From JAKALD01 sp963817785 (GTDB lineage Bacteria; Pseudomonadota; Gammaproteobacteria; Burkholderiales; SG8-39), in contig CAWFPL010000005.1 of NCBI GenBank assembly GCA_963817785.1, positions 124,001-188,000 of the forward strand: 64,000 nucleotides of DNA, read 5' to 3'. Below are positions 51,500 through 60,375 of the stretch, piece by piece (positions within the stretch are counted from its first letter, which is position 1; each line of letters begins with the position of its first letter). Position numbers and translations under genes: made by a program. The notes below the pieces were generated by a model. It did not search any database, was not told the DNA's origin, and saw only the letters and a list, made by a program, of their open reading frames with translations.

Positions 51500-54055
51500 C
51501 TACAGGCTACGCGCCACCTCGAGAACCTCGAAGACCTCGAACTGGTCGCCTTCCTTGAGGTCCTGGAAGCTCTTCAGCGACATGCCGCATTCAAAACCGG
51601 CCTTGACCTCGCGCACGTCGTCCTTGAAGCGCTTGAGCGTGTCGATCTCACCAGTGTGGATCACCACGTTTTCGCGCAGCACGCGCACCTGCGCACCGCG
51701 TTTGACCTGGCCCTCGAGCACGTAGCAGCCGGCCACCGTTCCCACCTTCGAGATGCGGAACACCTGCCGCACCTCGACAAGGCCGATCACCTGCTCCTTG
51801 CGCTCGGGCGCCAGCATGCCGGACAGCGCCGCCTTGATCTCTTCGACCGCGTCGTAAATGATGTTGTAGTAGCGAACCTCGATGCCGGAGGACTCGATCA
51901 GCTTGCGCGCCGTGGCGTCGGCCCGCGCATTGAACCCGATGATCACCGCACGCGATGCCAGCGCGAGGTTGACGTCGGATTCCGTGATACCGCCGACACC
52001 GGCGTGCACGACGCTCACCTTCACCTCGTCGGTCGCGAGCCGCGTCAGCGCATGGACCAGCGCCTCCTGCGAGCCCTGCACGTCCGACTTGATGACCAGC
52101 GTGAGCACCTTCTTCTCGCCCTCACCCATCTGCTCGAACACGTTCTCCAGCTTCGACGCCTGCTGCTTGGCGAGCTTGACGTCGCGGAATTTGCCCTGCC
52201 GGAACAGCGCGATCTCTCGCGCCTTGCGCTCGTCGGCGAGCACTGCCATCTCCTCGCCCGCGTTGGGAACCTCGGACAACCCCTGAATCTCCACCGGGAT
52301 CGACGGCCCTGCCGCCTGCACCGGCTTGCCGTTTTCGTCCAGCATCGCGCGCACGCGCCCGTACACCGCGCCAGTGAGCACCACGTCCCCGCGCCTCAGT
52401 GTGCCCGACTGCACCAGCACGGTCGCGACCGGCCCGCGGCCCTTGTCGAGCCGCGCCTCGATCACGACGCCCCTGGCTGGCGCCTCGACCTGGGCCTTGA
52501 GCTCGAGCACCTCGGCCTGCAGGAGCACGCGCTCGAGCAGATCGTCGATGCCCTGCCCGGTCTTCGCCGACACGGCGACGATCGGCGAATCGCCGCCATA
52601 CTCCTCCGGCACCACGCCGTGATTGAGCAGCTCCTGCTTGACTTTGTCCGCGTTGGCCCCCGGTTTGTCGATCTTGTTGATCGCGATCAACAGCGGGACA
52701 TTGGCCGCCTTGGCATGATTGATCGCCTCGATCGTCTGCGGCATCACGCCATCGTCGGCGGCCACAACCAGGATCACGAGATCGGTCACCTGCGCCCCGC
52801 GCGCGCGCATCGCGGTGAACGCCTCGTGGCCCGGCGTGTCCAGGAACGTGACCACGCCGCGCGGGGTCTCCACGTGATAGGCCCCGATGTGCTGGGTAAT
52901 TCCGCCCGCTTCGCTCGCTGCCACCTTCGTGCGGCGAATGTAGTCCAGAAGCGAGGTCTTGCCGTGGTCGACGTGGCCCATCACCGTCACCACCGGTGGA
53001 CGCGCTTCCAGCGGGGTCTCGTCGACCTGTTCTGCCTCCACGAGATAGTCCTCGGGTCCGGCCAACTTCGCCGCCTTCGCCTTGTGGCCCATTTCCTCGA
53101 CGACGATCATCGCGGTCTCCTGATCGAGGACCTGGTTGATCGTCACCATCGAGCCGAGCTTCATCAGCGCCTTGATCACCTCGGCCGCCTTGACCGACAT
53201 CCGGTGCGCCAGCTCACCCACGGAGATCGTCTCCGGTACCGCGATCTCGCGCACCACCGGTTCCATGGGCTGTGCGAAGGTCTGCTGCTCCGCCGCCGCA
53301 CTGCCCGCCGCCCGATGGCGAGTGCCGCCGCGCGCGTGCCAGCCGGCGACGCCACCGCCGAAGTCGCCCCGCGTCTTGATTGTTCGGCGCCGGACGGAGT
53401 CGTCGCGCAGCACGGTCGTCTTGGCGATCTTTTTCGGCTTCTTCTCGGCCTTTCCTTCCTCGCCTTTGGGCTTGGGCGCGTGCAGCGTGCCTTCCGTGCC
53501 CGCGAGCGCCGGCGCCGCCTGCGCCTTTTCGAGCGCCGCCTGTGCCGCACGCTCGGCCTGCTTCTGCTCGGCCTCGCGCCGCTCGCGTTCCTGCTTCTCG
53601 CGCAGCTCGGCTGCCTGCAACTCGGCGAGCTGCGCCTGGCGATGCGCCTCGGCCTCGCGCAACTCGCGCTCCCGGGCGTCGATCGTGACCGCCGCCTCGG
53701 CGCCCGCCTCCGCCGCCGGCGCCTCCGCGCCGGCTCCGAGAGGGGCACCTTCTCCGGCTTCGCGCTTCACGAACACGCGCTTCTTGCGCACCTCCACCTG
53801 GATCGTCCGCGGCTTCCCCGACGCGTCGGACTTCTTGATCTCGCTCGTCTGCTTGCGCGTGAGCGTAATCTTGGTTTTCGGCTCGATCGAGCCATGCATC
53901 TTGCGCAGGTATTCCAGGAGCCTGGACTTGTCCTGCTCGCTCAGCCAGTCCTCGGCCACGCGCTTGTCCACGCCGGCAGCGCGCAACTGCTCCAGCAGAA
54001 CCGAGGGTGGAACCTTCAGCTCGCTGGCGAATTGGGCGACGCTCGTCTGGGCCAC
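51500..54055 (-). CDS. infB: Translation initiation factor IF-2
   Basis: GTPase that places initiator tRNA on the ribosome. The 851-residue protein has an IF2 N-domain (VAQTSVAQFASELKVPPSVLLEQLRAAGV), a long charged linker (about 90-240), a second IF2 N-like motif (AVPETISVGELAHRM), and the G domain with G1 GHVDHGKTSLL, DTPGHEAF and INKIDK, followed by the barrel domains ending FEVLEVARSL. I chose GTG at 54055, just past the nusA stop, because homologues begin MAQTSVAQFA and AAGGAG lies upstream within nusA. Longer readings are unsupported. Confidence 0.97.
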   Translation of the reverse strand: MAQTSVAQFASELKVPPSVLLEQLRAAGVDKRVAEDWLSEQDKSRLLEYLRKMHGSIEPKTKITLTRKQTSEIKKSDASGKPRTIQVEVRKKRVFVKREAGEGAPLGAGAEAPAAEAGAEAAVTIDARERELREAEAHRQAQLAELQAAELREKQERERREAEQKQAERAAQAALEKAQAAPALAGTEGTLHAPKPKGEEGKAEKKPKKIAKTTVLRDDSVRRRTIKTRGDFGGGVAGWHARGGTRHRAAGSAAAEQQTFAQPMEPVVREIAVPETISVGELAHRMSVKAAEVIKALMKLGSMVTINQVLDQETAMIVVEEMGHKAKAAKLAGPEDYLVEAEQVDETPLEARPPVVTVMGHVDHGKTSLLDYIRRTKVAASEAGGITQHIGAYHVETPRGVVTFLDTPGHEAFTAMRARGAQVTDLVILVVAADDGVMPQTIEAINHAKAANVPLLIAINKIDKPGANADKVKQELLNHGVVPEEYGGDSPIVAVSAKTGQGIDDLLERVLLQAEVLELKAQVEAPARGVVIEARLDKGRGPVATVLVQSGTLRRGDVVLTGAVYGRVRAMLDENGKPVQAAGPSIPVEIQGLSEVPNAGEEMAVLADERKAREIALFRQGKFRDVKLAKQQASKLENVFEQMGEGEKKVLTLVIKSDVQGSQEALVHALTRLATDEVKVSVVHAGVGGITESDVNLALASRAVIIGFNARADATARKLIESSGIEVRYYNIIYDAVEEIKAALSGMLAPERKEQVIGLVEVRQVFRISKVGTVAGCYVLEGQVKRGAQVRVLRENVVIHTGEIDTLKRFKDDVREVKAGFECGMSLKSFQDLKEGDQFEVFEVLEVARSL

Positions 54056-54056
54056 G

Positions 54057-55562
54057 TTAGGAAGTCTCCTTCTGTTCTTCGCCTGGCTCTTCGGCAAACC
54101 AGTGTGCGCGCGCGGCCATGATCAGCGTCTTGGCGCGCTCGGCGTCGACGCCGGTCATCTCCGAAAGCTCGTCCACAGCGAGGTCGGCCAGATCGTCGCG
54201 CGTGCGCACGCCGTTTTCCGCCAGTTTCGCCGCAAGCTGGCTGTCCATGCCTTCAAGCTTGAGCAGGTCCTGCTCCACGCCCTCGACCTTTTCCTCGCTC
54301 GCGATCGCCTGCACCAGCAAAGCATTGCGCGCGCGGCTGCGCAGCTCGTTGACCGTGTCCTCGTCGAACGCCTCGATCTCCATCATCTCCTGGATCGGCA
54401 CGTAGGCGATTTCCTCGAGTGTCGAGAAACCCTCCTGGCTCAGGATGTTGGCAACCTCCTCGTCGACGTCGAGCCGCCCCATGAACAGCTCGCGCAGGCG
54501 CCCGGACTCCTCTTCCTGCTTCTTGACCGATTCCTCCTCGGTCATGAGGTTGATTGTCCAGCCGGTGAGCTCGGATGCCAGCCGCACGTTCTGGCCGCTG
54601 CGGCCGATCGCGATGGCAAGGTTCTCCTCGTCCACCACCACGTCCATCGCATGCTTTTCCTCGTCGACCACGATCGAGGTCACTTCGGCCGGCGCCAGCG
54701 CGCCGATCACGAACTGCGCCGGGTCCGCCGACCAGAGCACGATGTCCACCCGCTCGCCCGCCAGCTCCTGCGTGACCGCCTGGACGCGAGAACCGCGCAT
54801 GCCCACGCAGGTGCCGATCGGATCGATGCGCTTGTCGAGCGAGTGCACCGCGATCTTCGCGCGCACCCCGGGATCGCGCGCTGCCGACTTGATCTCGAGC
54901 AGCCCCTCTTCGATCTCGGGGACCTCGAGCTCGAACAATTTCATGATGAACTGCGGCGCGGTGCGCGACAGGATGAGCTGCGGGCCGCGCGCAGCGCGAT
55001 CGATCTTCATCACCCAGGCGCGCACTCGGTCGCCCAGACGCAGATTCTCCTTCGGGATCATCTGCTCGCGCGGCAGCAGCGCCTCGAGCCGGCCCGATTC
55101 CACGATCGCGCTGCCGCGCTCCATGCGCTTGACCGTCCCGGTGACCAACTCGTCTCCGCGCGACAGGAAGTCGTTCAGGATCTGCTCGCGCTCGGCGTCG
55201 CGGATGCGCTGCAGGATCACCTGCTTGGCGGTCTGGGCGCCGATGCGGCCGAATTCGATCGGCTCCAGCGGCTCCTCGACAAAGTCCTCGAGCTTGATCT
55301 CCGGATTGCGCTGTAGTGCCTCGGAAAGCGCGATTTGCGCCGGGGGCAGCTCGATCGCGTCGTCCGGAACCACCTTCCAGCGGCGGAACGACTCGAAGTT
55401 GCCGGTGTTGCGGTCGACTGCGACGCGCACCTCGACCTCCTCCGGGAAGCGCTTCTTGGTCGCCGACGCGAGCGCCATCTCGAGCGCGCCGAACACCACG
55501 TCGCGGTTGACATTCTTCTCGCGGGCCAGCGCGTCCACGAGCAGCAAAATCTCACGACTCAT
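54057..55562 (-). CDS. nusA: Transcription termination/antitermination factor NusA
   Basis: Binds RNA polymerase and affects pausing, termination and antitermination. The 501-residue protein has the N-terminal polymerase-binding domain (MSREILLLVDALAREKNVNRDVVFGALEMAL), S1 (DELVTGTVKRMERGSAIVE), two KH domains (VGMRGSRVQAVTQEL; GRSGQNVRLASEL) and two C-terminal helical repeats. ATG at 55562. Its tail overlaps the ribosome site of infB, so the two are coupled. Confidence 0.98.
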   Translation of the reverse strand: MSREILLLVDALAREKNVNRDVVFGALEMALASATKKRFPEEVEVRVAVDRNTGNFESFRRWKVVPDDAIELPPAQIALSEALQRNPEIKLEDFVEEPLEPIEFGRIGAQTAKQVILQRIRDAEREQILNDFLSRGDELVTGTVKRMERGSAIVESGRLEALLPREQMIPKENLRLGDRVRAWVMKIDRAARGPQLILSRTAPQFIMKLFELEVPEIEEGLLEIKSAARDPGVRAKIAVHSLDKRIDPIGTCVGMRGSRVQAVTQELAGERVDIVLWSADPAQFVIGALAPAEVTSIVVDEEKHAMDVVVDEENLAIAIGRSGQNVRLASELTGWTINLMTEEESVKKQEEESGRLRELFMGRLDVDEEVANILSQEGFSTLEEIAYVPIQEMMEIEAFDEDTVNELRSRARNALLVQAIASEEKVEGVEQDLLKLEGMDSQLAAKLAENGVRTRDDLADLAVDELSEMTGVDAERAKTLIMAARAHWFAEEPGEEQKETS

Positions 55563-55580
55563 TGCAGAACCCCCCACAAC

Positions 55581-56015
55581 TCACAGATCCGGAACGAGCC
55601 GCGCCCGCTCCATGCTTTCCAGCTCCAGTGCCACGGTCCGGCCCTCGACGTCGAGCGTCGCCACGCCCGCGTCCGCGCCGCGCAACGTGCCGACGAAGCG
55701 CCGCCGCCCGCTCGCATCCGGCCGGCGCATCCGGACATCGATTTTCTGGCCCGCGAAGCGCGCGAAATCCTCCGCCTTGCGCAGCGGCCGATCCAGGCCC
55801 GGCGAGGACACTTCGAGCCGATCGTAGTCCACCCCTTCCACCGCGAACACATGGGTCAGGTGCCGGCTGACGTCGGCGCAGTCGTCGACCGTAATGCCGC
55901 CCGGCTTGTCGATGAAAATGCGCACCAGCCGGCCATGGTTGGACACCTGGGCGTCCACCAACTCGAACCCCATACCCGCCACAGCGGGCTCGATCATGCC
56001 TGCCAATGCCGCCAT
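55581..56015 (-). CDS. rimP: Ribosome maturation factor RimP
   Basis: A 30S assembly factor. The 144-residue protein starts MAALAGMIEPAVAGMGFELVD, then RLVRIFIDKPGGITVDDCADVSRHL and VSSPGLDRPLRKAEDFARFAGQ, and a C-terminal SH3-like domain. The ATG at 56015 has ACGGAG upstream; a longer reading would run through the hairpin at 56036-56061. First gene of the rimP-nusA-infB-rbfA-truB operon. Confidence 0.95.
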   Translation of the reverse strand: MAALAGMIEPAVAGMGFELVDAQVSNHGRLVRIFIDKPGGITVDDCADVSRHLTHVFAVEGVDYDRLEVSSPGLDRPLRKAEDFARFAGQKIDVRMRRPDASGRRRFVGTLRGADAGVATLDVEGRTVALELESMERARLVPDL

Positions 56016-56035
56016 CGCTCCGTTTTCGGCTGCGC

Positions 56036-56061
56036 AAATAAAAAATGGGCCGAAGCCCATC
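56036..56061 (-). terminator. Intrinsic terminator between rluB and rimP
   Basis: Minus strand: GATGGGC-TTCG-GCCCATT, 7-bp stem closed by a stable TTCG loop, then TTTTTATTT. It ends the scpA-scpB-rluB unit, or acts as a leader attenuator for rimP, whose start is only 20 bases further on. Confidence 0.8.
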
Positions 56062-56129
56062 CCTGAAACATTTGAAGTTTAACAGCTTTTCGTCCGCGAA
56101 ACAATGTTTGCGGGGCACCACAGCGGGGG

Positions 56130-57068
56130 TCAGGCGAGCAGCCCTTTGACCTCCTCCGGGCTCAATTCGCGCCAGCGGCCCGGCCGCAGATCGCGCGCCA
56201 GGGTCAGTGGACCGAAGCGCACCCTGATCAGCCGGCTGACCTGTTGTCCAACCGCTTCGAATAGGCGCCGCACCTCGCGGTTGCGGCCCTCGCGCAAGCT
56301 GACCCGGTACCAGCGGTTGGCGCCGCCGCGCGAAGACTCTTCCATCGGCTCCAGCCGCTCGAAGCGCGCCGTGCCGTCCGGCAACCGCACACCGGCAAGC
56401 AGGCGCCGGTGCTGGTAGGGCAGGAGCTCGCCGCGCACCCGCGCCGCATACTCGCGCACGAACGCGTGGCGGGGATGCATCAAGCGATTGGCGAGCTCGC
56501 CGGAGTCGGTCAGCAGGAGCAGGCCCGAGGTATTCAGATCGAGCCGCCCCACCGCGATCCAGCGTGCGCCGCGCAGAGCCGGCAGGCGCGCAAACACCGT
56601 GTCCCGGCCTTGAGGATCGTCGCGCGTGACCAGCTCTCCCTCGGGCTTGTGATAGGCGATTACCCGCGGCAGAGCCCCCTCCGCACGGCCGAGAACCACA
56701 GGCTTGCCATCGACCTCGATGATTTCGGAAAGCGCGGCCTTGTCCCCGAGGCGGGCAGGCCGCCCCCCGAGGGTCACGCGGCCGGCCGCGATCCAGGCCT
56801 CGATCTGCCGGCGCGACCCGAGACCGGCCTCGGCGAGGAGCTTCTGCAGTCGCTCGGCGGGCGCGCCGGAACGCAGGGGTGAGGGCCGCTCGACCCCCGC
56901 CCCCCCAGTGGAACGCGGGGGTGAGAACCGCTCGACCCCCGCCCCCCCTCTAGGCGGTGCGGGCAGCCGCCGACTCGGCGGCTGCGCCGGAGTCGTCCGG
57001 CGCGCCGGTCTGCGCAGCGGGCTCTGGGGGCGTTTGGGCGGGCGTTTCTTGGGGCGTGGCGGGTTCAA
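56130..57068 (-). CDS. rluB: Ribosomal large subunit pseudouridine synthase B (start uncertain)
   Basis: Makes a pseudouridine in 23S rRNA (position 2605 in E. coli). The conserved part begins near 56870 with the S4 domain ERLQKLLAEAGLGSRRQIEAWI, followed by the catalytic Asp motif GRLDLNTSGLLLLT, and ends ELSPEEVKGLLA. The conserved part has no ATG, GTG or TTG just before it: the frame runs back through a tandem 42-bp repeat and into scpB. The nearest plausible start is TTG at 57068, with GAGGA upstream, giving 312 residues with a basic, proline-rich N-terminal tail; homologues often have such tails. That start overlaps scpB by 119 bases. Confidence 0.85.
   Translation of the reverse strand: MNPPRPKKRPPKRPQSPLRRPARRTTPAQPPSRRLPAPPRGGAGVERFSPPRSTGGAGVERPSPLRSGAPAERLQKLLAEAGLGSRRQIEAWIAAGRVTLGGRPARLGDKAALSEIIEVDGKPVVLGRAEGALPRVIAYHKPEGELVTRDDPQGRDTVFARLPALRGARWIAVGRLDLNTSGLLLLTDSGELANRLMHPRHAFVREYAARVRGELLPYQHRRLLAGVRLPDGTARFERLEPMEESSRGGANRWYRVSLREGRNREVRRLFEAVGQQVSRLIRVRFGPLTLARDLRPGRWRELSPEEVKGLLA
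56868..56951. repeat. Two tandem 42-bp copies at the scpB/rluB junction
   Basis: Units 56868-56909 and 56910-56951 both begin GGAACGC and share GGGGTGAG and CCGCTCGACCCCCGCCCCCC, differing at about six bases. The unit is 14 codons long and so keeps the rluB frame (GGAGVERPSPLRS and GGAGVERFSPPRS). The second copy runs into the scpB stop codon. Confidence 0.85.
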
Positions 57069-57597
57069 GCTGCAAAGTCCTCGCGATCTCCTCGAGCGCC
57101 GGCAACTCCTCCAGGGAGCGCAGGCCGAGGTCGTCGAGGAACCTCCTCGTGGTGGCGTAAAGCGCCGGACGCCCAGGCGTGTCACGGTGACCGACGGCAT
57201 CGATCCAGCCGCGATTCTCGAGCGTCTGGATGATCTGGGCCGACACCGTGACGCCGCGGATGTCTTCGATGTCGCCGCGTGTCACCGGCTGGCGATACGC
57301 GATGATCGCCAGGGTCTCCATCACCGCTCGCGAATAGCGCGGTGGGCGTTCCTGATTGAGGCGTTCGACGAAGGGCTGGAACTCGGGCCGCGTCTGGAAA
57401 CGCCAGCCGCTGGCCAGATTGACCAGCTCGACCGCGCGGCCGCCCCATTCCTCGCGCAGCTCGCCGAGCAGACGCCGCAGCGTGTCGGCGCCGATCTCCT
57501 CGTCGAACAGGCGCCTCAAGTCGGCGAGCGACAGCGGTTCCGGGGACGCGAGCAGCGCCGCCTCGATAACGCGCCGGGCTTCAATGGGACTCAGCAT
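56950..57597 (-). CDS. scpB: Segregation and condensation protein B
   Basis: Winged-helix partner of ScpA in the SMC complex. The 215-residue protein starts MLSPIEARRVIEAALLASPEPLSLADLRRLF, has GWRFQTRPEFQPFVERL, VMETLAIIAYRQPVTRGDIEDIRGV (family signature) and GRPALYATTRRFLDDLGL. The last 45 residues are Pro/Ala/Glu-rich. ATG at 57597, overlapping scpA by 17 bases. Confidence 0.96.
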   Translation of the reverse strand: MLSPIEARRVIEAALLASPEPLSLADLRRLFDEEIGADTLRRLLGELREEWGGRAVELVNLASGWRFQTRPEFQPFVERLNQERPPRYSRAVMETLAIIAYRQPVTRGDIEDIRGVTVSAQIIQTLENRGWIDAVGHRDTPGRPALYATTRRFLDDLGLRSLEELPALEEIARTLQLEPATPQETPAQTPPEPAAQTGAPDDSGAAAESAAARTA

Positions 57598-58393
57598 GGG
57601 CCAATTTTACGTAGATCGGCGCGAAACATTCGGCCTGAGTGATGTCGATCAGGGTCTCGCGGCCGAGCTCGAGCAGCGCGAGCAGCGTCACCACCAGCAC
57701 CGGGACGCCGCGCTGCGGCTCGAACAGCTCCGAGAACAGGGCGAGGCGCTGTTCCTGCAGGCGGCGCAGGATCCGGCTCATGTGCTCGCGCACCGAAAGC
57801 TCCTCGCGTGTCACGCGGTGGTGCGCCGCCAGCCGCGCGCGGCCGAGCAGGGCGCGCCAGGCCTCCGCCAGATCCTGGGCGTTGACCTCCGGCAGGCGCT
57901 CGGTGACGGTCTTCTCGATCCACACCGAGATCGCAACCACGTCGCGTCCGACCTGCGGCAGCTCGTCGAGCCTGTGCGCCGCTTGCTTGATCTGCTCGTA
58001 CTCGAGCAGGCGACGCACCAGCTCGGCACGCGGGTCCCGCTCCTCCTCTTCGAGCGCGGGCGGTCGCGGCAGGAGCATGCGTGACTTGATTGCCATCAGC
58101 ATCGCCGCCATGACCAGATATTCGGCGGCCAGCTCGAGGTTCTTCTTGCGCATCATCTCGACGTATTCCAGGTACTGCCGCGTGAGCGGCGCCATCGGAA
58201 TGTCGAGGATATCGAGGTTCTGCCTGCGGATCAGGTACAGCAGCAGATCGAGAGGCCCCTCGAATGCGTCGAGGATCACCTCGAGCGCGTCCGGCGGGAT
58301 GTACAGATCCTGCGGCAGCTCGATCATCGGCTCGCCGTAGAGCCTTGCAACCGGCGCCAGGGTCTCGGTCACGTGCGCTGTCTCGCCACCCAT
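57581..58393 (-). CDS. scpA: Segregation and condensation protein A
   Basis: Kleisin subunit bridging the SMC heads. The 270-residue protein shows AFEGPLDLLLYLIRRQNLDILDIPMAPLTRQYLEYVEMM, AAEYLVMAAMLMAIKSRMLLP and the C-terminal winged-helix VLVVTLLALLELGRETLIDITQ. I chose ATG at 58393; a GTG five codons upstream is possible and neither has a strong ribosome site. It follows trpS by about 50 bases. Confidence 0.95.
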   Translation of the reverse strand: MGGETAHVTETLAPVARLYGEPMIELPQDLYIPPDALEVILDAFEGPLDLLLYLIRRQNLDILDIPMAPLTRQYLEYVEMMRKKNLELAAEYLVMAAMLMAIKSRMLLPRPPALEEEERDPRAELVRRLLEYEQIKQAAHRLDELPQVGRDVVAISVWIEKTVTERLPEVNAQDLAEAWRALLGRARLAAHHRVTREELSVREHMSRILRRLQEQRLALFSELFEPQRGVPVLVVTLLALLELGRETLIDITQAECFAPIYVKLAHAESH

Positions 58394-58441
58394 GGTTCGC
58401 GCTTGCACCGGCGCTGCGCGCGTCGCACGCGTCGCGGCTGT

Positions 58442-59644
58442 TCAGCCATAGGTGAGGCCCATCGCCTCGCGCACGTCGCGCATCGTCTCGGCAGCCAGGT
58501 TCCTCGACTTGTCACAGCCGTCGGCGATGATGCTCTTCACCAGCGTCGGATCGTCGAGGTAGGCCTGCGCCCGGTCGCGCATCGGCGCCAGCTCGGCGAG
58601 TACCGAATCGATCACCGGCTGCTTGCATTCGAGGCAGCCGATTCCTGCGCTGGTGCAGCCTTTCCACACCCAGTCGCGCCGCGCCTCGTCGGAGTACACC
58701 AGGTGCAGCTGCCAGACCGGGCAGAGCTCGGGATTGCCCGGGTCGCCGCGCTTGATGCGCGCCGGATCGGTCGGCATGGTGCGCACCTTCTTCGCCACCG
58801 ATTCCGGCTCCTCGCGCAGGCCGATCGCGTTGCCGTAGGACTTGGACATCTTCTGCCCGTCCAGCCCCGGCATGCGCGAGGCTTCGGTGAGCAGCGCCTC
58901 GGGCTCAACCAGGATCTTCTTGCCGCTGCCCTCGAGCCAGCCGTACAGACGCTCGCGGTCGCCACGCGACAGGTTCTGCTGCTCTTCGAGCAGTGCCTGC
59001 GCGCGCTGCAGCGCCTCCGCGTCGCCCTGCTCCAGGAACTTGGTGCGCAGGTCGTTGAACAGGCGTGCCTTCTTGGACCCCATCTTCTTCACGGCCGCCT
59101 TGGCCTTGTCCTCGAAGCCCGGCTCGCGGCCATAGAGATGGTTGAAGCGGCGCGCGATCTCGCGCGTGAACTCGACGTGCGGCACCTGATCGGCACCGAC
59201 CGGAACGTACCTCGCGCGGTAGATCAGAATGTCGGCGGACTGCAGCAGCGGATAGCCCAGGAAGCCGTAGGTCGACAGATCGCGGTCGGAGAGCTTTTCC
59301 TGCTGGTCCTTGTAGGTGGGCACGCGCTCCAGCCAACCGAGCGGCGTCATCATCGACAGCAACAGGTGAAGCTCCGCGTGCTCGGGAATATGCGACTGGA
59401 TGAACAGCACCGCCTGGTTCGGGTCGATGCCCGCCGCGAGCCAGTCGACGACCATGTCCCAGGCGTTCTTCTCCACCTCGCCCGGGGTCTCGTAGTCGGT
59501 GGTCAGCGCATGCCAGTCGGCCACGAAAAACAGGCACGGGTACTCGGACTGCAGCTTCACCCAGTTCTTCAGCACGCCGTGATAGTGCCCCAAGTGCAGG
59601 GCGCCGGTCGGTCGCATGCCGGACAGGACGCGGGTTTCGTACAT
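58442..59644 (-). CDS. trpS: Tryptophanyl-tRNA synthetase
   Basis: Class I synthetase charging tRNA-Trp. The 400-residue enzyme has RPTGALHLGHYHG (HIGH motif), VPVGADQVPHVEFTREIARRFN and GQKMSKSYGN (KMSKS). An extra segment with CTSAGIGCLECK between the KMSKS loop and the C-terminus, and a length above the usual 330-340, mark the longer variant found in many betaproteobacteria. ATG at 59644. Confidence 0.96.
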   Translation of the reverse strand: MYETRVLSGMRPTGALHLGHYHGVLKNWVKLQSEYPCLFFVADWHALTTDYETPGEVEKNAWDMVVDWLAAGIDPNQAVLFIQSHIPEHAELHLLLSMMTPLGWLERVPTYKDQQEKLSDRDLSTYGFLGYPLLQSADILIYRARYVPVGADQVPHVEFTREIARRFNHLYGREPGFEDKAKAAVKKMGSKKARLFNDLRTKFLEQGDAEALQRAQALLEEQQNLSRGDRERLYGWLEGSGKKILVEPEALLTEASRMPGLDGQKMSKSYGNAIGLREEPESVAKKVRTMPTDPARIKRGDPGNPELCPVWQLHLVYSDEARRDWVWKGCTSAGIGCLECKQPVIDSVLAELAPMRDRAQAYLDDPTLVKSIIADGCDKSRNLAAETMRDVREAMGLTYG

Positions 59645-59657
59645 GGCGTTCAGCCCC

Positions 59658-60311
59658 TTACAGAAAGACGACGTGGCGGATGATCATGACCGACACATCC
59701 ACCAGCGGCCCCAGCACCACGCCCAGCACGTTCGTGACCAGCAACAGAATGAGCAGCGGCAGCCCCCACCGCTCGAGCTTGGCGTAGCGCCAGGCCATAC
59801 GCTGAGGCAGCAGGCTCGCCAGGATGCGCCCACCGTCGAGCGGCAGGATCGGCAGCAGATTCAGGAACATGAACACCAGGTTCACCACCAGCCCGGCCTT
59901 CGCCATCTCCGCCATCGGCAGCGTAAAGAAATTGAGGGGCAGAACGATCGCCAGCTTGAGCAGCAGCGCCCAGCCGAGCGCCATGCACAGATTCGACGCG
60001 GGGCCTGCTGCCGCGACCCAGAGCATGTGCTGCTTCGGGCGGCGCAGCGCCGAAAAATTCACCGGCACGGGCTTGGCCCAGCCGAACAGGAACCGACCGC
60101 CGGACACGGCCAGGATGACTAGCGGCACTACGATCGTTCCGACCAGGTCGATATGGCGCATGGGATTCAGGCTGATGCGCCCCTGCGCGTAAGCGGTCAT
60201 GTCCCCGAAGTGCCGTGCCACGTAGCCGTGCGCGGCTTCGTGCAGGGTGATGGCGAAGAGCACCGGGAGGGCGTAAATGGCAATGGTTTGAACGAGTTGA
60301 TTTATGTCCAT
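59658..60311 (-). CDS. M50-family (site-2-type) membrane metalloprotease
   Basis: A 217-residue polytopic membrane protein with HEAAH at 24-28 in the first hydrophobic helix and LLPILPLDGGRI supplying the third zinc ligand, matching the compact S2P/RseP-like family without PDZ domain. Substrates are unknown. ATG at 60311, directly upstream of trpS (13-base gap), an arrangement common in betaproteobacteria. Confidence 0.9.
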   Translation of the reverse strand: MDINQLVQTIAIYALPVLFAITLHEAAHGYVARHFGDMTAYAQGRISLNPMRHIDLVGTIVVPLVILAVSGGRFLFGWAKPVPVNFSALRRPKQHMLWVAAAGPASNLCMALGWALLLKLAIVLPLNFFTLPMAEMAKAGLVVNLVFMFLNLLPILPLDGGRILASLLPQRMAWRYAKLERWGLPLLILLLVTNVLGVVLGPLVDVSVMIIRHVVFL

Positions 60312-60375
60312 CGCCTGGAAAATCGTAAAGCGTGCGATTTTAGCAGACGCCGCGATCCCAGATCGCGTCCCCCGC

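Noticed and set aside
51317..54121. A 934-codon plus-strand frame opposite infB and rbfA
   Set aside because: Leu/Arg/His-rich shadow of infB with no recognisable domain.
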